A program made the position numbers and the translations under genes. Under the pieces are notes generated by a model that was not told where the DNA came from, did no database searches, and worked only from the letters and a program-made list of their open reading frames with translations. A stretch of 61,719 nt of DNA from Planctomycetota bacterium (GTDB lineage: Bacteria; Planctomycetota; UBA8742; UBA2392): assembly GCA_020849795.1 (NCBI GenBank), contig JADZFR010000040.1:1-61719 (forward strand). Direction: 5' to 3'. Positions 41,640 to 50,800 of the stretch are shown piece after piece (within the stretch, counting starts at the first letter, position 1; each line of letters opens with the position of its first letter).

Positions 41640-43094
41640 ATGAACATCGACCCTCAAGACAAACTGCACCCCGAAGGCAAAACCGCCGCGGACGTGCTCG
41701 CTTTCGCCAAAGACCGCGGGTGCACCATGCTCGACATTCGATTCATGGACCTGCCGGGCCTTTGGCAGCATTACACCTTCCCGATCCGCCGCCTTGAGCA
41801 GGATTGCTTCGAAGAAGGCTTCGCCTTCGATGGCAGTTCTTTGCGCGGCTGGAAGACAATCAATGAATCCGACATGCTGGCGATGCCGGACCCTGCCACG
41901 GCTTTTCTCGACCCGTTCATGAAAGAGCCGACGCTGGTGCTGATCGCCAACATCCTGGACCCGATTGAGCGCACGCCCTACGCCCGCGACCCGCGCAACG
42001 TGGCGCGCCGCGTTGAGACGTACCTCAAGAGCACGGGCATCGGCGACACCATCTTCTTCGGGCCCGAAGCCGAATTCTTCATCTTCGATGACGTGCGCTT
42101 CAGCACCGGCATCAATCACGGCTATTACCACATCGACAGCAAGGAAGGCGTCTGGAACAGCGGCAAAGAAATCGAGGGCGGCAACCTCGCCTATCGCCCG
42201 CGCGTCAAGCAGGGTTACTTTCCGTGCCCGCCGATGGACAGCCTGCACGACATCCGCACCGAAATGCTGCTGACATTGGCGCGGCTTGGCATGGTGCCCG
42301 AACTGCACCACCACGAGGTCGCCACCGGCGGCCAGTGCGAACTCAGCGTGCGTTTCGACACGCTGACGCGCGCAGCCGACAACCTGATGATCTACAAGTA
42401 TGTGGTCAAGAACATCGCCCACAAGCACGGCAAGACCGCCACGTTCATGCCCAAGCCGCTGTTTGGCGACAACGGCAGCGGCATGCACTGCCACTCGTCG
42501 ATCTGGAAGGGCGGCAAGAACACCTATGCCGGCGACGGATACGCGGGCCTTTCGCAGACGGCGCTGTACGGCATCGGCGGCATTCTGAAACATGCCAACG
42601 CGCTTTGCGCGATCACGAACCCGACCACGAACAGCTACCACCGGCTGGTGCCCGGCTATGAGGCACCGGTGAACCTGGCGTACAGCTCGCGCAACCGCTC
42701 GGCGTGCGTGCGCATCCCGATCAGCGGCGACAGTGCAGCCGCCAAGCGCTTCGAGTACCGCATTCCGGACCCGAGCTGCAACCCGTACCTGGCGTTCGCG
42801 GCGATCACGATGGCCACGCTGGATGGCATCCAGAGCAAGGTAGACCCGGGCCAGCCGATGGACAAAGACCTGTACGACCTGCCGCCCGAGGAACTGAAAG
42901 ACATCCCGCAGGCGCCGGGTAGCCTCGAAACCAGCCTGCGCGCGCTGGAGAAAGACCACGCGTTCCTGCTGAAGGGCGACGTGTTCAGCGAGGACGTAAT
43001 CAACGAGTGGATCAGTTACAAAATGAAGAACGAGGTAGACGCCATGCGCTTCCGCCCCCACCCCCACGAGTTCGAGCTGTATTTTGATATTTGA
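41640..43094 (+). CDS. glnA: Glutamine synthetase type I (484 aa)
   Basis: Makes glutamine from glutamate, ammonia and ATP in the cytoplasm; dodecameric GSI. Landmarks: FDGSSLRGW (latch region), [11 protein letters not shown] (metal-binding Glu), [18 protein letters not shown], the [20 protein letters not shown]-binding block, [29 protein letters not shown] and [18 protein letters not shown]. Tyr412 in the block LYDLPPEE is the usual adenylylation site of the GSI-beta class, so control by GlnE-type adenylylation is likely. GGAG lies upstream of the ATG. The structured leader suggests an additional RNA-level control. Confidence 0.96.
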   Translation: MNIDPQDKLHPEGKTAADVLAFAKDRGCTMLDIRFMDLPGLWQHYTFPIRRLEQDCFEEGFAFDGSSLRGWKTINESDMLAMPDPATAFLDPFMKEPTLVLIANILDPIERTPYARDPRNVARRVETYLKSTGIGDTIFFGPEAEFFIFDDVRFSTGINHGYYHIDSKEGVWNSGKEIEGGNLAYRPRVKQGYFPCPPMDSLHDIRTEMLLTLARLGMVPELHHHEVATGGQCELSVRFDTLTRAADNLMIYKYVVKNIAHKHGKTATFMPKPLFGDNGSGMHCHSSIWKGGKNTYAGDGYAGLSQTALYGIGGILKHANALCAITNPTTNSYHRLVPGYEAPVNLAYSSRNRSACVRIPISGDSAAAKRFEYRIPDPSCNPYLAFAAITMATLDGIQSKVDPGQPMDKDLYDLPPEELKDIPQAPGSLETSLRALEKDHAFLLKGDVFSEDVINEWISYKMKNEVDAMRFRPHPHEFELYFDI

Positions 43095-43184
43095 TGCGAA
43101 GCATCAACCCGCCGAAGGCTTGGCGAAGGCGGGTCACTCGAGGCAAAGCACGGAGCCCCGACCGTAAGGTCGGGGCTTTTCTTG
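43091..43184 (+). terminator. Intrinsic terminator of glnA preceded by two hairpins
   Basis: The terminator proper is a 10-bp stem AGCCCCGACC/GGTCGGGGCT (43154-43177) with a GTAA loop followed by TTTCTTG. Before it are TTGATGC-GAA-GCATCAA (43091-43107), which overlaps the stop codon, and ACCCGCC...GGCGGGT (43107-43134). Confidence 0.88.
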
Positions 43185-43236
43185 GGTAGCCAAAGTCCTA
43201 AGCCGCAGAACGCCGATACCTGGGCTGGAGGCGTGA

Positions 43237-43962
43237 ATGCGATTGGCTTTGCTTCTTTCGGTGTTCTTCGCGGGCTGTGTGGCACGGGACGCTGCCGGCT
43301 CAGAGCAACAGATTCAGGTTGCGACTGAGGGCAACCTCAGTCCGGCTCCCTCAATAGAGTCGCAGCTTGCCGAGTTGCTTGAAGTGGATGGGACTGACCC
43401 ACTCTTCCAGCGCTTCGAGTTGATCCCCATTCCTGGTGCCGTGACTCGCTTTGCGGCAATCTGCGACTGGGAAGAAATGTGGTGGGGTTGCGCCTGTACG
43501 TTCGAAGTCACAGACGGTCGTGTTGCTCGGCTTCAGGTGCTGGACCACACTGAGCACGTGACGTACCGGATGCGTTGCATTGCGTTCGAGTCGGTAGCGG
43601 ATCCTCTGCTTGAGTGTTTCGGCAAGACTCACATGGGGCACGGCAGCTACTACCTTTATCGGCTTGGCCAGGATGGCGCTGATCTATTGATTAAAACGGA
43701 GGCGGTAGACTATCACCACGACCTCGACCTCCTGAGGGGCGGAATGCTTCGCCCGGAATACCGGGACTTCAACGGTGATGGTGCCACCGATGTTGAGCTT
43801 TCCGGCACGCGCTACTTCAACCAGTATGACGACTTCGAAGAGGAAGATTACGACGGGTGGCGGTTTCAGGAGAGCGTCCGCAAACGCTTCCTGTACGACC
43901 CAGTGGCCCGGTCCTTTCGAGAGGACGCGTCGTTCCGTATCGGTTCGCGCTATCACGAGTGA
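43237..43962 (+). CDS. Lipoprotein of unknown function (241 aa)
   Basis: GGAGG precedes the ATG. A short signal peptide ends in the lipobox FFAGC (Cys at residue 14), so the protein is lipid-anchored. The mature part has acidic N-terminal residues, a Trp/Cys-rich stretch (ICDWEEMWWGCACTFEV), CIAFESVADPLLECF, and an FNGDGATDVELSG segment resembling FG-GAP/VCBS calcium-type strands. A disulfide-stabilised beta protein is likely. I cannot assign a family, and nothing ties it to glnA, from which a terminator separates it. Confidence 0.75.
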   Translation: MRLALLLSVFFAGCVARDAAGSEQQIQVATEGNLSPAPSIESQLAELLEVDGTDPLFQRFELIPIPGAVTRFAAICDWEEMWWGCACTFEVTDGRVARLQVLDHTEHVTYRMRCIAFESVADPLLECFGKTHMGHGSYYLYRLGQDGADLLIKTEAVDYHHDLDLLRGGMLRPEYRDFNGDGATDVELSGTRYFNQYDDFEEEDYDGWRFQESVRKRFLYDPVARSFREDASFRIGSRYHE

Positions 43963-44044
43963 ACCGCGCTAAAACGTCAATGCCGGGCCAGCACCGTCGG
44001 GCTCCTGTTCCCTTGCCTTGTGCGTTGTATCCTGAGCGCCCTTG

Positions 44045-44752
44045 ATGAAACGTTCCCTTGAATTTGAAATTTCGGCGCAGCCGGATTCGCGCTCTTGCGG
44101 TGTCACGTGCCTCGACGCCGTGTACGCCTACTACGGCCTTGAGATACCGGTACGCCAGCTTGCCCTTGAGGTTGAACACCTTGAAAGCGGCGGAACCCTG
44201 GCGGTCATGCTGGCTTGTGATGCGTTGCGTCGAGGGTTCAAAGCCACGATTTACACGTGCAACCTGCACGTGTTTGACCCCTCGTGGTTCAAGGGCAAGG
44301 TCAACATTCCCGAAAAGCTGCTGCGCCAGGCGCAGTTCAAGCACGATGACGAAAAGCTGCAGGTCGCCACGCGCCGCTACGTCGAGTTCTTTGACCTGGG
44401 CGGAAAGCTGAAATACGAGCCGCTCAAGGGTCGCCTGGTCCGTGACTTCTTGAACGACGACATACCGATCCTCGTGGGGTTGTCCGCCACGCACCTGTAC
44501 GGCACGCCCCGCGAGTACGGGGTCACCGACGAATACGACGACATCAAAGGCACGCCGGCAGGCCACTTTGTCGTGCTGTGCGGCTACAACCGTGATGAGC
44601 GCACGGTGCGCGTAGCCGACCCCCTGCTGCCCAACCCGATGACCGGGGACAAGCAGTATTACGATGTTGACATGGATCGGCTGATCTCGTCTATCCTGCT
44701 GGGCATCGTTACCTATGATGCCAACCTGTTGATCATTGAACCGAAGGGATAG
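44045..44752 (+). CDS. C39-like papain-fold peptidase of the amidoligase cluster (235 aa)
   Basis: Start at the ATG at 44045; a TTG three bases upstream is in frame. The probable catalytic Cys18 lies in SRSCGVTCLDAVYAYYG, an arrangement typical of peptidase C39-like domains, and the catalytic His is in TPAGHFVVLCGYNRDERTVRVADPL with an Asp following. There is no signal peptide or transporter domain, so it is a free cytoplasmic cysteine peptidase, not a bacteriocin exporter. It precedes an RLAN/ATP-grasp ligase by about 95 nt. Such peptidases next to RimK-like ligases probably trim or turn over the amide-linked product; that role is inferred. Confidence 0.85.
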   Translation: MKRSLEFEISAQPDSRSCGVTCLDAVYAYYGLEIPVRQLALEVEHLESGGTLAVMLACDALRRGFKATIYTCNLHVFDPSWFKGKVNIPEKLLRQAQFKHDDEKLQVATRRYVEFFDLGGKLKYEPLKGRLVRDFLNDDIPILVGLSATHLYGTPREYGVTDEYDDIKGTPAGHFVVLCGYNRDERTVRVADPLLPNPMTGDKQYYDVDMDRLISSILLGIVTYDANLLIIEPKG

Positions 44753-44846
44753 TTCTGCGTTCCACGTTCCAGGTCTTGCGTTGGCATCGGACAGCGACCA
44801 GCGCACATCAGGATCGCGGGACCCGGAACCCGGAATTGAATCAGCC

Positions 44847-46313
44847 TTGACCACCCTCATCGTCGTCAATCGTCCTGAAAAGTGGCCGCTGGAAATTCCA
44901 GGCGTGCAGGTCGTGGCGGCCCGCACCTACCTGACTGACCGTCGCTTCAGCGACCTCAAAGGCACCAAGGTGTTCAACCTGTGCCGCCACTACGCGTACC
45001 AGCGGCTCGGCTATTACGTGTCGCTGCTGGCTGAGGCGCGCGGGCACCGGCCGATGCCCGACATCAACACGATCATGAACCTGCGCAACCTCAGCATGCC
45101 GCGCGGCGAATCGCAGGAACTTGACGAAGAGATCCAACGTGTGCTCAAGCCGATCAAGGGCGACGAGTTCACGCTCAGCATTTACTTCGGGCGCAACATG
45201 GCTGCACGCTACAAGCGCCTGGCACTGATGCTGTTCAACCTGTTCCCGGCGCCGTTTCTGCGCGCCGAGTTTGTGCGCGAAAACGACTGGTGGTCGTTGA
45301 CGCACATCGGGACGATCCCCTTCTCCGAAGTGCCCGACCCTCACCGCGACTTCGTGCAGGCCAGCGCAAACAGTTACCTTTCACGCGACCATCGCCGGCC
45401 CTCGCAACGCAACCGGCCCAAGTACGACCTGGCCGTGCTGTATGACCCCGCCGAGACGCACAAGCCGTCCAATGACCGCGCCATCAAGCGCTTCTGCGAC
45501 GCCGCATGGGACTTGGGCATCAACACCGAGCTGATCGGCAAGTCGGATTACGGCCGCCTCGCCGAGTTCGACGCGCTGTTCATTCGCGAGACGACGGCGG
45601 TCAACCATCACACGTACCGGTTTTCGCGCCGCGCAGCCAACCTTGGCCTTGTGGTGATTGACGACCCGCTCAGCATTCTGCGCTGCACCAACAAGGTGTA
45701 CCTGGCCGAGTTGCTGGACCACGCCGAAATTCCGGCGCCGCGCACGGTGATTGCCCACGAAGACAACCTCGACGACGTGATCATCCACCTGGGCCTGCCC
45801 TGCGTGCTCAAGCGCCCCGACGGCGCCTTCAGCCAGGGCGTGATGAAGGCGGCCGACGTCAGCGAACTGCGCGGCGTGATCGAGGCCATGCTCGAAGACA
45901 GCGAGCTGGTGATCGCGCAGGAGTGGATGCCCACCGAGTATGACTGGCGCATCGGCGTGCTTGATGGCCGGCCGCTGTATGCCTGCCGCTACCACATGGC
46001 CAAAGAGCACTGGCAAATCGCCAAGCACGACGGCTCAAGCTCGCGCTACGGCAAAGTTGAGCCAGTCGCCATTCATGAAGCGCCACCCAAGGTGGTCGAA
46101 ATCGCTGTCAAGGCCACGCGCTTGATCGGCCGCAGCCTCTACGGCGTGGACATCAAAGAGGTCTCCGGCAAGCCGCACATCATTGAAGTGAACGATAACC
46201 CCAACCTCGATGCGGGCTACGAAGACGCGATCCTGAAGGACGAGCTGTGGCGGCGCATCGCCGACGTGTTTCGGCAGCGCATTGAGGCGCAACGCGACGG
46301 AGCCGCCAAGTGA
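44847..46313 (+). CDS. RimK-like ATP-grasp ligase with N-terminal RLAN domain (488 aa)
   Basis: The TTG at 44847 begins where homologous proteins start (LTTLIVVNRPEKWPLEIPGVQVV); sequence further upstream is unlike the family. The N-terminal RLAN domain contains KVFNLCRHYAYQRLGYYVSLLAEARGHRPMP. The ATP-grasp core (about residues 250-480) shows CVLKRPDGAFSQGVMK (nucleotide loop), EWMPTEYDWRIGVLDGRPLYACRYHM and the Mg2+-binding HIIEVNDNPNLDAGYED. RimK-type enzymes form amide bonds, typically adding glutamate or another amino acid to a carboxylate through an acyl-phosphate. The substrate here is unknown. The next gene overlaps by 4 nt (GTGA). Confidence 0.9.
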   Translation: MTTLIVVNRPEKWPLEIPGVQVVAARTYLTDRRFSDLKGTKVFNLCRHYAYQRLGYYVSLLAEARGHRPMPDINTIMNLRNLSMPRGESQELDEEIQRVLKPIKGDEFTLSIYFGRNMAARYKRLALMLFNLFPAPFLRAEFVRENDWWSLTHIGTIPFSEVPDPHRDFVQASANSYLSRDHRRPSQRNRPKYDLAVLYDPAETHKPSNDRAIKRFCDAAWDLGINTELIGKSDYGRLAEFDALFIRETTAVNHHTYRFSRRAANLGLVVIDDPLSILRCTNKVYLAELLDHAEIPAPRTVIAHEDNLDDVIIHLGLPCVLKRPDGAFSQGVMKAADVSELRGVIEAMLEDSELVIAQEWMPTEYDWRIGVLDGRPLYACRYHMAKEHWQIAKHDGSSSRYGKVEPVAIHEAPPKVVEIAVKATRLIGRSLYGVDIKEVSGKPHIIEVNDNPNLDAGYEDAILKDELWRRIADVFRQRIEAQRDGAAK

Positions 46314-47524
46314 CACTGCACCTGTGGCAAGGTTTCGGCGTTGAGCTTGAGTACATGATCGTCGACAGGCAGACGCTTGCCGCCCGGCCGATAAGCGACG
46401 AACTGCTCAAGGCCGTCGGCGCAGAAGGCGGCGACATCGAACGCGGCGAAGCTGCCTGGTCGAACGAGCTGGTGCTGCACGTGATCGAGTTCAAGACCAA
46501 CGGCCCGGCCGCTGAGTTGGCGTCCCTGCCGGCGTTGTTCCTTGAACAGGTTCGTGCCGCAAACGCGGCACTTGAGCCAATGGGCGCGATGCTGATGCCC
46601 GGCGGCATGCACCCCCATTTCGACCCAACCACGGAAACGCGCATCTGGCCCCACGACTACAACGTCGTCTACGAAACGTACAACCGCATCTTTGACTGCC
46701 GCGGCCACGGCTGGAGCAACCTGCAGGCCACGCACCTCAACCTGCCCTTTGCCGACGACGCGGAGTTTGCGCAACTGCACGCGGCAGTGCGCTACATCTT
46801 GCCGCTGCTGCCGGGCCTTGCAGCCGCGTCGCCGGTGGCGGAAGGGCGCGTGCAGCCGGCACTCGACTTCCGGCTGGTGAACTATGCCGGCAACAGCGCG
46901 CGCATCCCAAGCTCTACGGGCGACGTGGTGCCCGAGCCGATTTACACGCAGAAGGATTACTACGAAGGCATTTTGCACAAAATCTGGGCCGACACGGCGC
47001 CCTTTGACCCCGACGGCAACCTGCGCGGCGAATTCGCCAATGCGCGCGGTGCCATCGCCCGCTTCGACCGCATGGCGGTCGAGATCCGTGTGCTGGACAT
47101 CCAGGAGTGCCCACTGGTTGACCTCGCGATTTGCGCCGCGATCGTTGCAGCTCTCAAGGCGCTGATTGCGCAGCGCTGGTTGCCCCTGCACGAGATTGCC
47201 CGCGCCGAGGTCAAGCCGCTTGCGGCACTGTTCCGGGCCGCGATCGTCGAAGGCGAAAATACCGTGATCAGCGACCTTGCCTATTTGCGCGGCTTGGGCA
47301 TCGACGAGCCGTTGACCATCGGCGAGATCTGGCACCACATCGCATTCGAGACAGGGCTGGCCGAGCCATGGCGGAAGGTGGTGCGCACGATTGAGCACCA
47401 GGGCACGCTCGCATCCCGCATCCGGCGGGCGCTTAAGGATTCGCCCTCACGCGGGCAAATCGACGAAGTATACCGGGCCCTTTCACAGTGCCTTGCCGAC
47501 GGCCGCATGTTTGAGCCGCAATGA
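46310..47524 (+). CDS. GCS2-family carboxylate-amine ligase (404 aa)
   Basis: GTG start overlapping the RLAN-ligase stop. The glutamate-cysteine-ligase type 2 fold, related to glutamine synthetase, shows FGVELEYMIVD with metal-binding Glu residues, LHVIEFKTNGPA, GGMHPHFDP, NLQATHLNLPFAD, LVNYAGNSARIPSSTG and MAVEIRVLDIQECPLVDLAI. Members condense a carboxylate with an amine at the expense of ATP; glutathione-type gamma-glutamylcysteine synthesis is one case, but this subfamily is broader and the partner genes suggest a different product. The stop overlaps the next start (ATGA). Confidence 0.9.
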   Translation: MTLHLWQGFGVELEYMIVDRQTLAARPISDELLKAVGAEGGDIERGEAAWSNELVLHVIEFKTNGPAAELASLPALFLEQVRAANAALEPMGAMLMPGGMHPHFDPTTETRIWPHDYNVVYETYNRIFDCRGHGWSNLQATHLNLPFADDAEFAQLHAAVRYILPLLPGLAAASPVAEGRVQPALDFRLVNYAGNSARIPSSTGDVVPEPIYTQKDYYEGILHKIWADTAPFDPDGNLRGEFANARGAIARFDRMAVEIRVLDIQECPLVDLAICAAIVAALKALIAQRWLPLHEIARAEVKPLAALFRAAIVEGENTVISDLAYLRGLGIDEPLTIGEIWHHIAFETGLAEPWRKVVRTIEHQGTLASRIRRALKDSPSRGQIDEVYRALSQCLADGRMFEPQ

Positions 47525-48207
47525 AGTTCAAGTCCGTGATCGTTTCCTGTGAACACGCAAGCAACGCGGTTCCGGCGCGCTGGCGGGCAGCATTTCTCGG
47601 CCACGAACACGTGCTGAACACCCACCGCGCATGGGACCCGGGCGCAGCGCTGGTCGCCCGCGAGTTGGCGCACGCGCTTGGCGTGCCCGCCTTTTTCGGT
47701 GAGGTCACGCGGCTGCTGATAGACCTTAACCGCAGCGCTGATCACCCGGGCCTGTACTCAGATTTCACGCCCCAGAGTGAGCGTGCCGGGCTGCTGAAAC
47801 GTTACTGGCGGCCCTACCGCGGCGCCGTGCGCACCGCCGTCGCGCGGGCCATGAAGCGCGGGCCGACACTGCACCTTTCGATTCACAGCTTCACGCCCGC
47901 GCTGGATGGCAAGCTGCGTACCACAGAATTCGGCTTGCTGTATGACCCGGCCCGTCCTGCCGAGAAGCAGTTTGTCCTGCGCTGGCAGCGGGCTTTAAGG
48001 CGCATGTTGCCGAACATGCGCACCAAGCTGAACAACCCGTACCGAGGCACCAGCGACGGGTGCACAACCGCGCTTCGGGCCGAGTTCGGGCGACGGTATT
48101 GCGGCATTGAGCTGGAAATGAACCACGCGTTCAGCGCCAAACCGCCAGACTCGTGGACAGACGTTCGTGCCGCAATCGTTGCCTCTGTGGTGCGCGTTCT
48201 TGCCTGA
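47521..48207 (+). CDS. N-formylglutamate amidohydrolase-like enzyme (228 aa)
   Basis: Family landmarks: VIVSCEHASNAVP, the zinc-type region HRAWDPGAALVARELA, RLLIDLNRSADHPGLYSD, LHLSIHSFTPALDGKLR and YCGIELEMNHAF. Typical members hydrolyse N-formylglutamate to glutamate and formate in histidine degradation, but no hut genes are nearby. Coupled translation with the GCS2 ligase suggests it hydrolyses an N-acyl or amide bond on a product of this cluster. Confidence 0.88.
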   Translation: MKFKSVIVSCEHASNAVPARWRAAFLGHEHVLNTHRAWDPGAALVARELAHALGVPAFFGEVTRLLIDLNRSADHPGLYSDFTPQSERAGLLKRYWRPYRGAVRTAVARAMKRGPTLHLSIHSFTPALDGKLRTTEFGLLYDPARPAEKQFVLRWQRALRRMLPNMRTKLNNPYRGTSDGCTTALRAEFGRRYCGIELEMNHAFSAKPPDSWTDVRAAIVASVVRVLA

Positions 48208-48281
48208 ATTCGCTGACTGTGCAGGCCCGCGCCATTCGTATTGTGTGGGGTCGGGATAGTCGCATTTGGGCCGCCTGCTAC

Positions 48282-48287
48282 TACAAT
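48282..48287 (+). promoter_or_regulatory. -10 element upstream of the first large tandem secreted protein
   Basis: TACAAT matches the -10 consensus in five of six positions and lies 25 nt before the chosen ATG. No clear -35 hexamer at 17 nt is seen. Confidence 0.35.
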
Positions 48288-48312
48288 GGCGGGCCTTGGC
48301 GGGAGACGCTGC

Positions 48313-50754
48313 ATGCATAGGCTCACGATGTTATGCGCGGTCGCGCTGTTGGCGACATCGCTGTATGCGCAGGACAAGCCAGTCGACATTGCCGTGGCCT
48401 ACCCATCCACGACCATGGTCTACGGCACGATGGACAACAGCCGCCTGACCAAAGACCTCGAACTCGACGAGTTGATCAAGTCCCTGGGCAGCGAAACCGG
48501 CATGCCCGGCCTGGACGAGCTGCTTGTCGACCGGCTGGAACTGCAGCTCACACCCGCCGAAATCAAGAAACTGATCTCTGACCTCAGGCGCAGCAGCTTT
48601 GGGCTGCTGGATGTCGGAGTCACCGGCCCCAAGTTGATGGGCGTGTTCGAAGTCGCCGACCTGGCCGCGGTCTCGCGGGCGCTGAAGCAGGCCAGGCAGG
48701 AAGATCGCGCCACCGTGCCCGCTGTCAAGGACCACTACGGCACTGACATCTACGCTGTCGAGTTTCCCATGCCCGCTCAGGCCATCCAGCCCGGGCGCGG
48801 CATGCGAATGAACCCTTTCGGCGGCTGGATGCAGGATCAGGAGTTCTGGGTCACCGTCTTCCAGGGCCGATGGCTGGTGGTCAGCAACAGTTATACAGCC
48901 GTCACCGATGCGCTGGACTTTCTCTCGTTTCCCGATGACACGGTCGACACCCTTATCTCAAGCAGCCGCTACCGAGAAGCCATCAAGGAATACAGCAAAC
49001 CCGACGCGCTGCTGTACCTCAGCATTGAGTCGGTGATCAACGCCGTTGAGCGCCTGGGGGGCGACCAGGGGCGGGGCATGATGTGGTGGCAGATGCTTGG
49101 CTGGTGGTTCCCGATGGACATCGAAGAGGGCGCCGCCGGGTTCATGGTGCGACTGCTTCAATATGAACAGTTCAAAAGCGCATCGGCGGCGATGTGGTTG
49201 GACGAGGCCAAGGCCACCATGCGCATTGACGTCGGCTTTGCATTTCACAATGCACCGGGCTGGTTTGACGCGTTACGCATCGAGCCGCAGAAACGGCCGT
49301 TTGCGGACATGATTCCCAGCGACACGACCTTGGCATTGACCGAGTGCGTGAGAGACCCGATGGCGCTGTACCGCAAGGTCAAACAGTTCTTCGTAACGCG
49401 CGCCCGAACGGCGGGCCAGGACGAATTGGCCGAGGCCTGGGAAAAGTGGGAAAAGGGCCTGACCGCCGAGGGTGCGAACCTGGAAGAAATGCTGGGGCAC
49501 CTGGCCGGCGAGCAGGCATTGATCCTGCTGCCCAAGCAGCAGGAAAGCGATACCCCGTTTGATCTCCAACCCGCGACCTACGCTACCATGTTTTCCGTCA
49601 AGGACTGTGCCGCCGCCGAGAAGTACCTGTTCGAGAACCTGTTGCCGAGCCCGCTGGGCGAGTTCCTGCGACCGGCCGAGGGCGGCTTGACGCCTGTCGA
49701 GATACACAACGGCATCGAGATTCACTATGCATCGGTCGGCAACGTCGCGTTCGCGCTGGTGCCCAAGCAGGATGGCTCGGGCGTATTGATGTTCGGCGAG
49801 TCTGAGGCGATCAAGCGCATCGTCGACGCCCACACAGCCGGCAAGAACGTGGCCACACTGACCTCGTGGAAGGCCGCACAGGCCATGTTGCCCGAGAAGT
49901 CGAGCATGGGGATTTACCTGAACGCCGGGGCATGGATCGAGGCGGTCGGCAACATCTTCAGTATCTTCAACAACGCCTGGTGGTGGGACCAGGAAGCGAA
50001 CGACGGGTTCGACCGTGACGACACCGACAAGGACAAAGACCAGGTCCCGTATGTGTCTGGCTTCTTCAGCAACACGGTCATTGCGGGTGGCGCGCAAAGT
50101 GAGGACTCGGGCGTGAAGCTGCGCCTGGTGGCAGCGGGCTGGCCCGCGCGCGAGAACATGCAGGAGATGGTCAGCCACTTCCGCGATGTGAAGCGCAACA
50201 AGGAAGTCCGCGACGACCTGCTGCGAGTGCGCGAGGGCGTGCTGGCGCACCTGGCCATCAAGGGCAGCCTGCCCAAGGCCATGTCAGACCTCGTCACCAA
50301 CGGCTATGTGCGCGATGCGCAAGTCACGCAGGACCCGTTCAGCGGCGACAAGAAAACTGAATACAAACTGGCCGAAGTGCCCGAGAACGTGGACACGCGG
50401 CAAGCCATCCTGTTGGCGTACCAGCCCGCGCCTTCGCTGCGCGGCAACCACCTGTGTGTCCTGTACAACCAGCACATTGTCGAGTTGACACCTGAGGACC
50501 TCGGCAAAGCCGTCGCCCGCGCCAAACTCGGTGAGCCGCTTGAGGAAGCCATGTACGCCGAAAAGCTGCAACCACTGCATGACCAGAACCTGCGCGTTCC
50601 GCGATTTGAAGAAGAGGCCTGGGGCAACGAAGTGGATGTGGTGGTGATCGACGACCAGGGCGACGAAGAGGTTGTGCAGGTGCAAGAAGACGCCGCGCGA
50701 GAAACCACCGAGCGCGTACTGGACGAGAAAGAAGCAGCGAAAGAGAAAGACTAG
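48313..50754 (+). CDS. Large secreted protein, DUF3352-like, tandem copy 1 (813 aa)
   Basis: GGGAGACGCTGC precedes the ATG; the signal peptide is MHRLTMLCAVALLATSLYAQ. The body holds repeated alpha/beta units typical of DUF3352-like proteins: YPSTTMVYGTMDNSRLTKDL, LMGVFEVADLAAVSRALKQA, QGRWLVVSNSYTAVTDALDFL and FALVPKQDGSGVLMFGESEAIKRIVDA. The C-terminal ~100 residues are charged (EVVQVQEDAARETTERVLDEKEAAKEKD). No catalytic motif is seen. The next gene has the same layout and an almost identical ribosome-binding sequence, so the pair arose by duplication. Role unknown. Confidence 0.82.
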   Translation: MHRLTMLCAVALLATSLYAQDKPVDIAVAYPSTTMVYGTMDNSRLTKDLELDELIKSLGSETGMPGLDELLVDRLELQLTPAEIKKLISDLRRSSFGLLDVGVTGPKLMGVFEVADLAAVSRALKQARQEDRATVPAVKDHYGTDIYAVEFPMPAQAIQPGRGMRMNPFGGWMQDQEFWVTVFQGRWLVVSNSYTAVTDALDFLSFPDDTVDTLISSSRYREAIKEYSKPDALLYLSIESVINAVERLGGDQGRGMMWWQMLGWWFPMDIEEGAAGFMVRLLQYEQFKSASAAMWLDEAKATMRIDVGFAFHNAPGWFDALRIEPQKRPFADMIPSDTTLALTECVRDPMALYRKVKQFFVTRARTAGQDELAEAWEKWEKGLTAEGANLEEMLGHLAGEQALILLPKQQESDTPFDLQPATYATMFSVKDCAAAEKYLFENLLPSPLGEFLRPAEGGLTPVEIHNGIEIHYASVGNVAFALVPKQDGSGVLMFGESEAIKRIVDAHTAGKNVATLTSWKAAQAMLPEKSSMGIYLNAGAWIEAVGNIFSIFNNAWWWDQEANDGFDRDDTDKDKDQVPYVSGFFSNTVIAGGAQSEDSGVKLRLVAAGWPARENMQEMVSHFRDVKRNKEVRDDLLRVREGVLAHLAIKGSLPKAMSDLVTNGYVRDAQVTQDPFSGDKKTEYKLAEVPENVDTRQAILLAYQPAPSLRGNHLCVLYNQHIVELTPEDLGKAVARAKLGEPLEEAMYAEKLQPLHDQNLRVPRFEEEAWGNEVDVVVIDDQGDEEVVQVQEDAARETTERVLDEKEAAKEKD

Positions 50755-50800
50755 CAACGGACATGGGGCCTGACTTCGCAAGACAGACTCGGGAGACGCA

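Noticed and set aside
41493..43067. A 524-codon minus-strand frame opposite glnA
   Set aside because: Glutamine synthetase on the plus strand is unmistakable. The antisense frame shows no motif and has no ribosome binding site.
44045..44752. C39 peptidase as part of a bacteriocin exporter
   Set aside because: There is no ABC-transporter domain or membrane helix and no double-glycine leader peptide gene nearby.
46310..47524. Assignment of the GCS2 gene as gshA for glutathione synthesis
   Set aside because: There is no gshB partner, BshC suggests a different thiol, and the neighbouring ligase and amidohydrolase point to another product.
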